From Haloferax marisrubri (GTDB lineage Archaea; Halobacteriota; Halobacteria; Halobacteriales; Haloferacaceae), in NCBI RefSeq assembly GCF_001469875.2, contig NZ_LOPW02000006.1, positions 33,461 through 97,460 on the forward strand: a stretch of DNA of 64,000 nucleotides. Direction: 5' to 3'. How positions within the stretch are numbered: position 1 is the first letter of the stretch; every line of letters begins with the position of its first letter. The notes under the pieces were generated by a model. That model did not search any database. It saw only the letters and a list, made by a program, of their open reading frames with translations, and was not told the DNA's origin. Below, piece after piece: positions 1 to 8,423 of this stretch. Made by a program: the position numbers and the translations under genes.

Positions 1-52
1 ACCGTTCTCACGGTTTATGTACGGTGACGCCCGACCTCCGCACAGAGCGACG

Positions 53-664
53 ATGCACGACGACTCTCCCCCGCACGACTCCTCGATGGGCTCGCTCACG
101 CGCCGTGCCGCGACGAAAGCCGTTTCTCTCGGCGCGCTCGCGGCCCTCGCGGGCTGTCTCGGCGGCGGTTCGAACGCGGAGCCGACCCCCGAACCGGTCG
201 ACCTCTCGGGCGGGAAGGAAGACGACCAAGGCGGGATGGTCATCGGCCTCCACGCCGGTCCGAACGGACAGATTTTCTACCGCGACAACGCGCCCGAGGG
301 CCACGACAACCCGGCGTGGTTCCACACCCTCAGCATGGGGCTGTTCCCGTACTACTTCGAACACCGAGAGCAGGGCTGGGAGGCGACGGCGGTGTACGTC
401 ACGGACTACTCGACCGTCGACTACGAGCTCTCGACCGAGGGCGGCGACACGTTCATCTCGACGCACACCGGCGCGGACACGTTCGGCGACGCCACCGAGA
501 TGACCTACGTCGTCGAAAGCGAGGTGCTCGGCGGGATGGGTACGGACCTGATTCCGTTCTCGTCCGACGCGGACGCCGACGAGTTCGTCGCCGAACACGG
601 CGGGGAGACCGTGGTGTTCGACGACGTGACGCCCGAGTGGCTCCGGGGCTACATGCGCTCGTAG
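53..664 (+). CDS. NosL family copper-binding lipoprotein
   Basis: Predicted membrane-anchored lipoprotein of about 203 residues. A twin arginine (TRRAATK, near residue 17) is followed by a short hydrophobic stretch and a lipobox LAGC with Cys at about residue 35, so Tat export and lipidation are likely. The C-terminal half has NosL-like features: a YVTDYSTVDYEL segment, MTYVVESEVLGGMGTDLIPF, and a closing GG-E-VVFDD stretch. NosL proteins bind Cu(I) and serve nitrous-oxide reductase or other copper sites. No nos gene lies downstream, so partners would be off the left edge. An in-frame ATG at 17 exists, but starting at 53 gives a more normal signal peptide, and 86 is also possible. Confidence 0.75.
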   Translation: MHDDSPPHDSSMGSLTRRAATKAVSLGALAALAGCLGGGSNAEPTPEPVDLSGGKEDDQGGMVIGLHAGPNGQIFYRDNAPEGHDNPAWFHTLSMGLFPYYFEHREQGWEATAVYVTDYSTVDYELSTEGGDTFISTHTGADTFGDATEMTYVVESEVLGGMGTDLIPFSSDADADEFVAEHGGETVVFDDVTPEWLRGYMRS

Positions 665-712
665 CGCCGTCGCTGTCGGTCGGGTGGAAAACAACGAAAC
701 GCTCGGCGGCGC

Positions 713-1132
713 TCAGAACGAGTTATCGGGGACGCGGACGCCGTCGACGTAGACCGACACCGCGTCGGTCGACTGGAAGTTGGTGATGTCGCCCGCGAAC
801 TGGTAGCGCCGCGAGTCGTCGCTGACGGTTCCCTCGGCGGCGGGACCGACCGTTCCGGTCGTGCTGAGCGCGCCGTTCGATTGAAGCGGTGAGATGGAGC
901 CGCTGACCGTCACTTCGAACGAAGAGACGGAGCCGGTACCGGCGACGACGAGCGTGTGCCCGTCGTCGTCGGCCGTCTCGTCTGCCTCTTCTGTCGCCGC
1001 GCCGAGCCCAGAGAACCCCGCGAGCGCACCAGCGGTCGATACCGATCCGCACAGCGCGAGGTATTTGCGTCTACCGACGTCGTCGTCAGTCGTCGTTTCT
1101 GGGTCCTGCCCGGTGGACCGTTCTCTTACCAT
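713..1132 (-). CDS. Tat-exported hypothetical protein
   Basis: A 139-residue protein with a clear Tat signal: GRRKYLALCG at residues 20-29, then an Ala/Gly-rich hydrophobic stretch. There is no obvious lipobox after the hydrophobic core. The mature part is about 90 residues, low in hydrophobics and rich in Ser, Thr, Val and Gly (TLVVAGTGSVSSFEVTVSGS), which suggests a small beta-rich secreted domain. I do not recognise the family; haloarchaea carry many such short secreted proteins. It is convergent with the NosL-like gene, with about 50 bases between the stops. The function is unknown. Confidence 0.7.
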   Translation of the reverse strand: MVRERSTGQDPETTTDDDVGRRKYLALCGSVSTAGALAGFSGLGAATEEADETADDDGHTLVVAGTGSVSSFEVTVSGSISPLQSNGALSTTGTVGPAAEGTVSDDSRRYQFAGDITNFQSTDAVSVYVDGVRVPDNSF

Positions 1133-1915
1133 GTCTCAGGGGTTGCGGATTACACCCATAAATGTTGCGATAATTACATTAGTAGGAATACATGAATGTC
1201 TACCGATGATATTCTTGGTCGCGTTACTGTTCGAATCACCGACGAGTTCCGACGATTTGTATCGCGGCCAAAAACGCTTGACAGCGGTCATTTATTCTCG
1301 AATTAATCCGTTTCTTATGGGTGCATTAATCTCGAATTCGTGGCGTCGATTCGACCATATGATATCTGATATTTTTGGCGACCCCTGAGTGTACTAACTT
1401 CTGATATGATTCTCGACGGTGTGCGTCGCATCCGGGCTGTCCGCGGCCCGCACGTCGCCTCACACCCCGAAACCCGGCCCGGCGGGACGGGGCGCTCGGC
1501 GTCGAGCATCGTCGGTCGTGAGGGTGTGGTCGAGCGTCGGTGTTGGCGCGTCACCACGTGTTGGTGCGCTGCTAGGTGTCGGTCTGTCGCCACGCGCCGA
1601 CGTATCGATACGTGTTGGTGCGCTGCTAGGTGTCGGTCTGTCGCCACGCGCCGACGTATCGATACGTGTTGGTGTGTCGCCATGTACTGGTGTGTCGTCG
1701 AGTGCGGTCAGCTCCCGGCTTCGGCTCGATGCAGTCGCTCGGGTCGAATCGGCGGCGGAAGGAGGAGGAGGGGGGCCAACGAGACCGCGGGGACCGATGC
1801 GGCCACCAGCGACGAGCCGTTCTCGTCTTCGGTTTCTTCCGGGGCGAGCGTCCCACTCGCGCCCGCGGGTGTTCGAACGGACGGTTCGTCTCTCCGCTGT
1901 GAGGGCGGCGGGGTG
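1133..1915. other. Gene-poor stretch with AT-rich part and tandem repeat
   Basis: About 780 bases without a convincing gene. The part from 1133 to 1400 is clearly more AT-rich than the surroundings and would hold the promoter of the minus-strand gene ending at 1132. The part from 1404 to 1900 is GC-rich and open in several frames, but the translations are Arg/Cys/His-rich without haloarchaeal acidity, so I do not call a gene. It contains the 54-bp tandem repeat listed separately. Confidence 0.6.
1558..1665. repeat. 54-bp perfect tandem duplication containing a palindrome
   Basis: Two identical, directly adjacent 54-base units at 1558-1611 and 1612-1665. Shorter degenerate pieces beginning GTGTTGG flank them at about 1540 and 1666. 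Each unit ends in the 14-base perfect palindrome ACGTATCGATACGT (1600-1613 and 1654-1667). Since 54 is a multiple of three, any reading frame through it gives an 18-residue repeat, but none looks like a real protein. Confidence 0.9.
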
Positions 1916-2194
1916 CTATCCGAGGAATCCGACGTGTCGGTCTTCCCAGTCTCGGCGTTCGACGATGGACTCGCGACCCTTCTCGGACATCTCGTAGAAG
2001 TTCGTCCGACGGTCGTGCTGTCCCTTGTTTACGTACCCCTGTTCGACGAGGGCGTCGAGGTTCGGGTAGAGCCGACCGTGGTTCACCTCCCCGACGTCCT
2101 TGCTGATCATCTCTTTAATCTCCTGCCCGGACGGGCGCTCTGCGCCGGCAATCACGTACAGCAGGTCGCGCTGGAAGCCAGTCAATTCGAACAT
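1916..2194 (-). CDS. PadR family transcriptional regulator
   Basis: A 92-residue winged-helix protein. It opens MFELTGFQRDLLYVIAGA, followed by PSGQEIKEMI, the HGRLYPNLDALVEQGYV recognition region typical of PadR (HGxLYxxLxxLxxxGLV), and a wing with DRRTNFYEMSEKG. This is the short haloarchaeal PadR type, with no long C-terminal dimerisation helix. The start at 2194 is preferred because the family begins at MFELTGFQ; an ATG further upstream at 2224 would add ten unrelated residues. It stands alone between gene-poor stretches, so its target is not evident. Confidence 0.85.
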   Translation of the reverse strand: MFELTGFQRDLLYVIAGAERPSGQEIKEMISKDVGEVNHGRLYPNLDALVEQGYVNKGQHDRRTNFYEMSEKGRESIVERRDWEDRHVGFLG

Positions 2195-2542
2195 TGTAGT
2201 CTCGAATCTAAGTATCGCCGCCATCGGGTATTGTTAGCCACCTCTATACTGGACAATTGGGTTCCTTACCGCCGTTGTCGAGAGTTTGCTCCCGTTTCGG
2301 CGCGGAGACTTTTCTCGAAATGGCCGAGATACGTAATCATCTCCGAGACCGAGATAACTCCCTCCCGCTGACCGTCTGTAGCCCAGTAAATATCCCGTGA
2401 AGATGAGCTTAATTCTCGTTAGAAACTCGGTCGGTGCCTCCCGGAAACGTCACGATAACAAAGGTTGGTTGTGGTGTATTACGACTCAACCGGGCCTGGT
2501 CTTCTTTCGCATCGCATGCGAGAACCGCCCCCGCACACGACG
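2195..2542. other. Intergenic region between padR-like gene and HTH membrane gene
   Basis: About 350 bases between divergent genes, with moderate AT content. The proximal ends should hold both promoters. A 10-base palindrome TCGCATGCGA lies at 2512-2521, just upstream of the ATG at 2543. The stretch AAAGGTTGGTTGTGG near 2460 resembles AAAGGTTGTGG in the leader of the paralogous gene downstream (near 3452). I see no gene here. Confidence 0.5.
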
Positions 2543-3076
2543 ATGACAACACTATCAAAAGACGAGCTATTTCGCATCCTCAGTAACTCGCGTCGGAGGC
2601 AGATTCTCTACTTCCTCCACCGCGCGGGCGAGGCAATCTCGTTGAAGGAACTCGCGGCGATGGTCGCGGCTCGCGAGAACGGGACGGCGGTCGAGGACGT
2701 GACCGACGAAGAGCGACAGCGCGTGTACATCTCGCTGTACCAGACGCATCTTCCGAAACTCGAAAGCGCCGGATTGGTCGATTACGACGACGAGGAGCGC
2801 TCCGTCGAGCTCGTCCCGAACGTCGCCAGGCGGGGGTTCTTCTGGATGCAACCCGACGCGGGCCAGTCGTGGAGTCGGTACTACGCGCTTCTCGGCGTGC
2901 TCAGTTGGGTGCTCATTCTCGGCCTGTGGGCCGGCCTCCCCGGGTTCGTGCTCGTCTCGTGGAGCGCAGTCGCGGTGTTCGTCTCCGCGGCCCTCCTCGT
3001 GTTGGTGTTCGCGCAGTACCTCTCCGAGAGACAAGAAGGCACCTCCGCCGACGCCTTCGAGGCGCTCGTGGAATAA
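2543..3076 (+). CDS. Winged-helix (DUF7344-like) protein with two membrane segments
   Basis: A 177-residue protein. Residues 1-105 look like a winged-helix domain: LSKDELFRILSNSRRRQILYFLHRAG, LKELAAMVAARENG, then RVYISLYQTHLPKLESAGLVDYDDE. Two hydrophobic segments follow (about 113-135 and 138-160; LLGVLSWVLILGLWAGLP and VAVFVSAALLVLVFAQYL), suggesting membrane attachment at the C terminus. This matches a common haloarchaeal family of membrane-tethered putative regulators (DUF7344 as I recall). The start at 2543 matches the MTTLSKDE family opening; the longer frame from 2465 adds unrelated residues. A paralogue follows at 3548. Confidence 0.8.
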   Translation: MTTLSKDELFRILSNSRRRQILYFLHRAGEAISLKELAAMVAARENGTAVEDVTDEERQRVYISLYQTHLPKLESAGLVDYDDEERSVELVPNVARRGFFWMQPDAGQSWSRYYALLGVLSWVLILGLWAGLPGFVLVSWSAVAVFVSAALLVLVFAQYLSERQEGTSADAFEALVE

Positions 3077-3380
3077 CCACGGAATAAACCCGGTGCTGAG
3101 GACTGCGGAAATATCCGCTTCGAACCGCCCGCGTCATTCTCAGTCGATGCTACTACTGAACGGCCGTGTTCGCGGATGTAACTGCTATCCTGATTTTATT
3201 TCTTCCTCGAAGGCGGCTCCTACGAGGCGAAAAACAGCGTACGTCTCCGTCCTTTGGTAGGATTCTCTTACTGTCGACTATATTGAAAGTCTGAGTTAGT
3301 ATAGATTGTTACAACCACTTTACTTGCAGATTTTGCGAGCCTAACAGTCGGAGAAATCAGAGTGTGGGATTCTCAGACAA

Positions 3381-3390
3381 GTATATATCC
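3381..3390 (+). promoter_or_regulatory. TATA-like promoter element
   Basis: The sequence GTATATATCC sits in an AT-rich context upstream of the HTH membrane gene at 3548. By the usual archaeal spacing, transcription would begin near 3408-3412. This is inferred from sequence only. Confidence 0.45.
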
Positions 3391-3476
3391 TTGTTTAACC
3401 TATTAACTCGCTGACCCTCTGAATCTGGGGCGCGCTTGGTGGGGCGCATCCAAAGGTTGTGGTCTGTGCAAACGCT

Positions 3477-3540
3477 CCGTGGTCTCCCCTCTCGACCGAC
3501 CACGGCATTCGGTAGCACCCGACTACACAGTGGGGGAGGA
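3477..3540 (+). promoter_or_regulatory. 5' leader hairpin followed by Shine-Dalgarno site
   Basis: CCGTGGTC at 3477-3484 and GACCACGG at 3498-3505 form a perfect 8-bp stem with a 13-base loop. GTGGTC also occurs at 3459-3464 and could pair with the same downstream arm, giving an alternative fold. A strong Shine-Dalgarno-like GGAGGA follows at 3535-3540, seven bases before the ATG at 3548. Long leaders with such a site are less common than leaderless starts in haloarchaea. Confidence 0.55.
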
Positions 3541-3547
3541 AGGAACA

Positions 3548-4198
3548 ATGGTTACCGATTCACTACAAGCCGACACCGATGTTGTTGACCAGACGACGAA
3601 CGAACAACTCGCGGAGACTGGTGGTTCTCACGCGCTTTCCGAGCAGCAGCAACAACAACCCGAAATCGAAGCGCTCTCGAAGGACATCGTCTTCGAGATT
3701 CTGAAAAACCAACGCCGGCGTGACGCGCTCCGGTTCCTGAAGGAAAACGACGGCGAGGCGAAGCTCGGCGACATGGCCGAGTTCATCGCCGCGAAGGAAA
3801 ACGGCATCGAGATCAAGGCGCTGTCGTCGAGCCAGCGAAAGCGGGTGTACATCGGTCTGTACCAATGTCACCTCCCGAAGATGGACTCGGCCGGCATCGT
3901 CGACTTCGAGAAGAACCGCGGTGACATCACGCTTCTCGACACCGCGAAACAGCTCGACCAGTACCTCGACGGCGACATCGTGAGCACCGAGGACGACGCC
4001 GAACAGTCGGCGTCGCCCGTCTCGTCGCCGAAGCGGAACCTCACTATCGCCGCCGGCGTGGCGGCGACCGTCTCCGCCGGACTGCTCGGCGTCCCCGGAC
4101 TCGAACAGGTTCCGGCCGCCGGCTGGGCCGTGCTGAGCACCGCGACGCTCATGGCCATCACCGCGATGGAGTCGTACAAGGACCGCCTCGACCTCTGA
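3548..4198 (+). CDS. Winged-helix (DUF7344-like) protein with C-terminal membrane segments
   Basis: A 216-residue paralogue of the gene at 2543. The N-terminal 35 residues are polar and include a run of five glutamines (EQQQQQPE). The winged-helix part is LSKDIVFEILKNQRRRDALRFL, LGDMAEFIAAKENG, KRVYIGLYQCHLPKMDSAGIVDFEKN, which matches the upstream copy closely. An acidic linker leads to two hydrophobic segments near the C terminus (LTIAAGVAATVSAGLLGVPG and AAGWAVLSTATLMAITAM). The start at 3548 is supported by the Shine-Dalgarno GGAGGA seven bases upstream. Its role as a membrane-bound regulator is inferred from architecture only. Confidence 0.8.
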   Translation: MVTDSLQADTDVVDQTTNEQLAETGGSHALSEQQQQQPEIEALSKDIVFEILKNQRRRDALRFLKENDGEAKLGDMAEFIAAKENGIEIKALSSSQRKRVYIGLYQCHLPKMDSAGIVDFEKNRGDITLLDTAKQLDQYLDGDIVSTEDDAEQSASPVSSPKRNLTIAAGVAATVSAGLLGVPGLEQVPAAGWAVLSTATLMAITAMESYKDRLDL

Positions 4199-4645
4199 GT
4201 CGGTCTCCACGCGCGCCCGCCGAACGGTCTCACGAACGCATCCGGATTTTATCTCGTTCCGATTTCGAACAGCCGCAGCGTTCGGTCGCCGTTCTCCCGT
4301 CACTCTCGGTTCTCTCTTACTCCCCCGCCTCGGCTTCGCTCCTCGCTCTCACGTTCTCGCTCTCGACCCGCGGGTGTGATTCGCAGACCGTGCGACCGAC
4401 GTGGCGGCTTCGGCGCGCCGCGACCCCGCCGGGAGAACGCGCCACCGATTAGGTGCGTCCGAACCCGCGTTCCCCCGATTTAAGCTTGCTTTCGCCGTTT
4501 GCAACAGTCTCACACGCGACCCTAACGCGCGACCGCTTCGAGGAACCGTCTGTATAACAATCCCCATCGCCCTCCCTGTTCCTTTCATGACTTACTCACC
4601 GTCACGGTCACGTTCTGAACGCCCGTCGCTCGCGGGAGGGCGCAA
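4199..4645. other. Intergenic region with promoter for glmU-like/glmS operon
   Basis: About 450 bases with no convincing gene. Near the right end lies a TATA-like GTATAACA (4552-4559), about 90 bases before the ATG, and a Shine-Dalgarno GGAGG at 4635-4639, six bases before the ATG at 4646. This predicts a leader of roughly 65 bases. The stretch from 4310 to 4380 is rich in CTCG repeats without clear structure. Confidence 0.5.
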
Positions 4646-5815
4646 ATGAACCACCGTATCACCGAGGCGGTCGTCCTCGCGGCCGGCGAGGGGCGACGGC
4701 TCCGCCCGCTCACCACCTTCCAACCGAAGCCGATGCTCCCGGTCGCAAACCGGCCGGTCGTCGAGTACGTCCTCGACGCGCTGTTCGAGTCGGGCATCGA
4801 GCGCGTCGTCGTCGTCGTCGGCCACCGCGCCGACCGCATCCAGTCACACCTCTCTGCGACCTACCCCGACGCGAACATCGAGTTCGTCCACCAGGATACC
4901 CGACTCGGAAGCGGTCACGCGCTCCTCCTCGCCGAGGAACTCGTCTCCGGCCCGTTCGTCGTCTGCAACGGCGACAACGTCGTCGACGCCGACATCGTCT
5001 CGAAGGCGCTCGAACGCTTCTCGACGACCGACTCGGTGGCGACCATCGCGGTCGCCGAGTCGGACACGCCCGAGGAGTACGGCGTCGTCGTCGAGGACAA
5101 CGGCCGCATCGCCGACATCGACGAGCACGCCGTCGATAGCGAGGGTTACCTCGTCAACGCGGGCGTCTACGTCTTCGACGACGCCGTCTTCGAGGCGCTC
5201 CGGCGCATCCCGCCGCACGACGGCGAGACGCGGCTTCCCGACGTGGTTCACTACCTCGACGGGCACGTCACGTCCGTCCTCGTCAACGGCGGCTGGCTCG
5301 ACCCCTCGCACCCGTGGGGGCTCCTCTCCGTGACCGAGACGCTCCTCGCGCGCAGACACGACTCCGCCGTCGCCGAGTCGGCTCGGGTCCACGAGCGCGC
5401 GCTCGTCGACGACCACGTGGTCGTCGGCGAGGACTGCGACGTAGGGCCGGGCGCGGTCGTCAGCGGTGGCTCGTGCCTCCAAGACAACGTCTCGGTCGGC
5501 GCGAACAGCGTCATCGAGCGCTCCATCCTCTCGACCGACGCGCGGGTCGGCGCGGGCGTCGTCCTCCGTGACTCCGTCGTCGGCCCCGGCGCGACCGTCG
5601 GCGACGGCGTCGTCTCGCCCGGCGGCCGGGCGGACGTCATCCTCGAAGGGCGGCTCTACACCGACCGCCGCCTCGGGAGCATCATCGGCGACCGCGCCGA
5701 GGTCGGCGCGAACGTGACGCTCACGCCGGGCAGTCGCGTCGGCGCGGAGGCCGTCGTCGGGGCCGGCACGGTCTTACACGGCGACGTTCGCGAGCGCGTG
5801 GAGGTGACTCACTGA
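4646..5815 (+). CDS. GlmU-like sugar-1-phosphate nucleotidylyltransferase
   Basis: A 389-residue two-domain enzyme. The N-terminal nucleotidyltransferase domain has the signature LAAGEGRRLRPLTTFQPKPM near residue 10 and the metal-binding CNGDN near residue 110. From about residue 245 onward the hexapeptide rhythm (VVGEDCDVGPGAVVSGG, VGANVTLTPGSRVGAEAVVG) indicates a left-handed beta-helix as in GlmU-type acetyltransferases. The gene overlaps glmS by one base, pointing to UDP-GlcNAc or another amino-sugar nucleotide made from glucosamine-6-phosphate, for glycans or N-glycosylation. The exact sugar and whether the second domain acetylates cannot be read from sequence. A second enzyme of this class is at 12710-13963. 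Confidence 0.85.
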   Translation: MNHRITEAVVLAAGEGRRLRPLTTFQPKPMLPVANRPVVEYVLDALFESGIERVVVVVGHRADRIQSHLSATYPDANIEFVHQDTRLGSGHALLLAEELVSGPFVVCNGDNVVDADIVSKALERFSTTDSVATIAVAESDTPEEYGVVVEDNGRIADIDEHAVDSEGYLVNAGVYVFDDAVFEALRRIPPHDGETRLPDVVHYLDGHVTSVLVNGGWLDPSHPWGLLSVTETLLARRHDSAVAESARVHERALVDDHVVVGEDCDVGPGAVVSGGSCLQDNVSVGANSVIERSILSTDARVGAGVVLRDSVVGPGATVGDGVVSPGGRADVILEGRLYTDRRLGSIIGDRAEVGANVTLTPGSRVGAEAVVGAGTVLHGDVRERVEVTH

Positions 5816-7632
5816 TGTGCGGAATCACCGCCTGCATCGGCGCGGACAACTCCGTGGACTCGCTCGTCGACGGCCTCCAGCGGCTGGAGTACCGCGGCTA
5901 CGACTCGGCCGGTATCGCCGTGAAAAACGGCTCGGGCATCTCGCTGACGAAGCGCGTCGGCGAGGTCTCCGAACTCGTCGCGGCCGTCGAGCGGAACCCC
6001 ATCGCCGGCGACTACGGCATCGGTCACACCCGCTGGGCGACCCACGGCGGCGTCACCGACGGCAACGCCCACCCGCACACCGACGAGTCGGGCCGCATCG
6101 CCGTCGTCCACAACGGCATCATCTCGAACTTCCAGTCGCTCCGTAGCGACCTCGAATCCCGCGGGCACGTCTTCAGTAGCGAGACCGACACCGAGGTCGT
6201 CCCGCACCTCATCGAGGAGAACCTCCGCGACGGCGCGACCCCCGAGGAAGCCTTCCGCGCCGCGGTCGGCAGCCTCTCGGGGAGCTACGCCCTCGCGGCC
6301 ATCATCGGCGACGAGGAGGCCATCTTCGCGACCCGCTCCGGGTCGCCGTTGGTCCTCGGCGTCGGCGACGGCGAGTACTACCTCGCCAGCGACGTGCCCG
6401 CGTTCATCCAGCACACGGCGCGCGTCATCTACCTCCACGACGGCGACTTCGTCGTCACCCGGTCCGACGGCTACGAAATCACGGACTCGGCCGGCCGCGC
6501 GGTCGACCGCCCCGTCGAACACGTCGAGTGGGACCCCGAGACGGCGACGAAGGGCGGCTACGAGCACTACATGTACAAGGAGATTCACGAACAGCCCGGC
6601 GCGCTCCGGCGGACCACCCAGAGCCGGCTGAACACCCACGCCGGCGGCGTCGAATTAGAGGAGTTCCCGCCGGAGTCGTTCGCCGACGTGAAGCAGGTCC
6701 ACCTCCTCGCCATGGGCACCTCGCACCACGCCGGGATGTACGCGGCGTCGTTACTCAACTCCCGGGGCATCCCCGCCTACGCGTTCATGGCCGGCGAGTA
6801 CTCGGTCATCAAGCCACCGGTGACGCCCGACACGCTCGTCGTCGCCGTCAGCCAGTCGGGTGAGACCGCCGACACCCTCGACGCCGTGCGCCGCGCCCGC
6901 GCCTCCGGCGCGCGGACCCTCGCGGTCACGAACGTCGTCGGCTCGTCGATAACCCGCGAGTGCGACGACGAACTGCTCATCCGCGCCGGTCCGGAAATCG
7001 GCGTCGCGGCCACCAAGACGTTCTCGTCGCAGGTGACGGCGCTGACGCTCCTCACGGAGCGCATCGTCGAGGACGTGACCGGCGCGAAGTCGCCCGTCGC
7101 GCGCGACCTGATGGAGGCGCTGTCGCGGCTCCCCGGCGACGTGCAGGAGGTGCTCGACACCTCGATGGCCCGCGAAATCGCCATCGAGTACGAGGGCAGC
7201 GACGCGTACTTCTTCATCGGCCGCGGGGTCGCCCACCCCGTCGCCCTCGAAGGCGCGCTGAAGTTCAAGGAGATATCCTACGAACACGCCGAGGGGTTCG
7301 CCGCCTCGGAGCTCAAACACGGCCCGCTGGCGCTCGTCACGCCGCTGTCGCCGGTGTTCGCCATCTTCACTGGCCACGAGGACGAGGCGACGCTGAGCAA
7401 CGTCAAGGAGGTCCAAGCTCGCGGCGCGCCCGTTATCGCCATCACGAGCGACCGCTCGGGCGAGGTGACCGAGTTCGCCGACCACGTGCTCCGGATTCCG
7501 GACACGCATCCCGACATCGCCGGCGTCCTCGCCAACGTCCAGCTCCAACTCGTCGCGTACCACGCCGCGGACCTGCTCGAACGGCCCATCGACAAGCCGC
7601 GCAACCTCGCCAAGTGCGTCACCGTCGAGTGA
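5815..7632 (+). CDS. glmS: Glutamine--fructose-6-phosphate aminotransferase (isomerizing)
   Basis: A 605-residue enzyme making glucosamine-6-phosphate from fructose-6-phosphate and glutamine, the entry step to amino sugars. It begins MCGI, leaving Cys as the N-terminal nucleophile of the class II amidotransferase domain. LEYRGYDSAGIAV, HTRWATHGG and AVVHNGIISNF follow, all typical. The second half carries two SIS domains (MGTSHHAGMYAA; SQSGETADTLDA; FIGRGVAHPVALEGALKFKEISYEHAEGF), and the C terminus DKPRNLAKCVTVE is the family ending. The start codon overlaps the stop of the upstream nucleotidyltransferase by one base, so the two are probably co-translated. Confidence 0.97.
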   Translation: MCGITACIGADNSVDSLVDGLQRLEYRGYDSAGIAVKNGSGISLTKRVGEVSELVAAVERNPIAGDYGIGHTRWATHGGVTDGNAHPHTDESGRIAVVHNGIISNFQSLRSDLESRGHVFSSETDTEVVPHLIEENLRDGATPEEAFRAAVGSLSGSYALAAIIGDEEAIFATRSGSPLVLGVGDGEYYLASDVPAFIQHTARVIYLHDGDFVVTRSDGYEITDSAGRAVDRPVEHVEWDPETATKGGYEHYMYKEIHEQPGALRRTTQSRLNTHAGGVELEEFPPESFADVKQVHLLAMGTSHHAGMYAASLLNSRGIPAYAFMAGEYSVIKPPVTPDTLVVAVSQSGETADTLDAVRRARASGARTLAVTNVVGSSITRECDDELLIRAGPEIGVAATKTFSSQVTALTLLTERIVEDVTGAKSPVARDLMEALSRLPGDVQEVLDTSMAREIAIEYEGSDAYFFIGRGVAHPVALEGALKFKEISYEHAEGFAASELKHGPLALVTPLSPVFAIFTGHEDEATLSNVKEVQARGAPVIAITSDRSGEVTEFADHVLRIPDTHPDIAGVLANVQLQLVAYHAADLLERPIDKPRNLAKCVTVE

Positions 7633-7823
7633 GCCGGCGGTGCGGTCGCGGCGGGCGTCACCGCCGCAGCTCCGGTTTTCGGTCCCGTTAATCCGCCGTC
7701 GCCGTTCGATTTCGGCGTCGGCCCCGCTATTTTCAGGCGTCCGCGAACGTTCGGTGATAAGCGAAGATTATCTCGACTGTAGGCACCGATTACATATTAC
7801 CTGCCCGCGTCAGGTAACACGCG

Positions 7824-8384
7824 ATGACCCGACGCGACCTCGTGGACGACGTGCTCTCGGCCTCGGACGAGCCGGCGGGCCCACTAACAGACGAGACCGA
7901 CGCCGCCGCGGCGACAGACGAGACCGACGTCCCCCCCGGATCGTCCGACGACGACCTCCTCGACGCGCTCGGTGACGAGGTCTCCCGGGACGTGCTGTTG
8001 GCGTGCAACCGCGCGCCGATGACAGCCGAGGAACTGGCCGAGAACTGCGAGGTCTCCGAATCGACCATCTACCGTCGGCTCGAGACGCTTTCGAGTCTCG
8101 GACTGGTCGAACGGACCCAGCGAGTCGACGCGCCGAGCAAGACGTGCTACGAGACGGCCGTCGACGGCCTCTCGATTCACCTCGGCGACAGCCTCCGCGT
8201 CGAGGCGGGGTCGAGCAACTACGTCGTCGACGCGATGCGCACGCTTCTGGCCGCGGTAGACGTTCAACAGCTCGCGTACGACCGCGAGCAAAACAGCGTG
8301 GACGTTCGGTTCCAACTGGCTCCGCACCTGCTCGACTCGCTCGTGGAACTGTACGTCAGAGACACGAGTTCCCGAGAGAAGTAG
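7824..8384 (+). CDS. Winged-helix transcriptional regulator (ArsR-like)
   Basis: A 186-residue protein. The first 45 residues are acidic and low-complexity (DETDAAAATDETD). A winged-helix domain follows: LLDALGDEVSRDVLLACN, MTAEELAENCEVSESTIYRRLETLSSLGLVERTQ. The C-terminal 90 residues (YETAVDGLSIHLGD to VELYVRDTSSREK) fit no named ligand domain I recognise, but this arrangement is common in haloarchaeal regulators. It faces the small minus-strand gene ending at 8424. No target is evident. Confidence 0.75.
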   Translation: MTRRDLVDDVLSASDEPAGPLTDETDAAAATDETDVPPGSSDDDLLDALGDEVSRDVLLACNRAPMTAEELAENCEVSESTIYRRLETLSSLGLVERTQRVDAPSKTCYETAVDGLSIHLGDSLRVEAGSSNYVVDAMRTLLAAVDVQQLAYDREQNSVDVRFQLAPHLLDSLVELYVRDTSSREK

Positions 8385-8423
8385 TCCGCAGACCGTCGAT
8401 TCGGGGTCGCTCGCCGCGCTGTC

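Larger units (their letters stand above)
3077..3547. other. AT-rich intergenic region with long 5' leader
   Basis: About 470 bases without a gene, clearly AT-richer than its neighbours between 3170 and 3420. It contains a TATA-like element GTATATATCC at 3381-3390. Transcription from there would start near 3410 and give a leader of roughly 138 bases before the ATG at 3548. The leader hairpin and ribosome-binding site are listed separately. Confidence 0.55.

Noticed and set aside
1315-1683. Minus-strand open frame giving an 18-residue repeat protein
   Set aside because: The repeat unit is only the translated 54-bp duplication, composition is basic and unlike local proteins, and no start signal is visible.
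1406-2371. Long plus-strand open frame of about 320 codons across the 54-bp repeat
   Set aside because: Its product is rich in Cys, Arg and His without acidic bias, it overlaps the padR-like gene, and the length is due to GC-rich repeat sequence.
7640-7823. Possible gene between glmS and the winged-helix regulator
   Set aside because: Product is Arg-rich and runs out of frame into the regulator; no family likeness.
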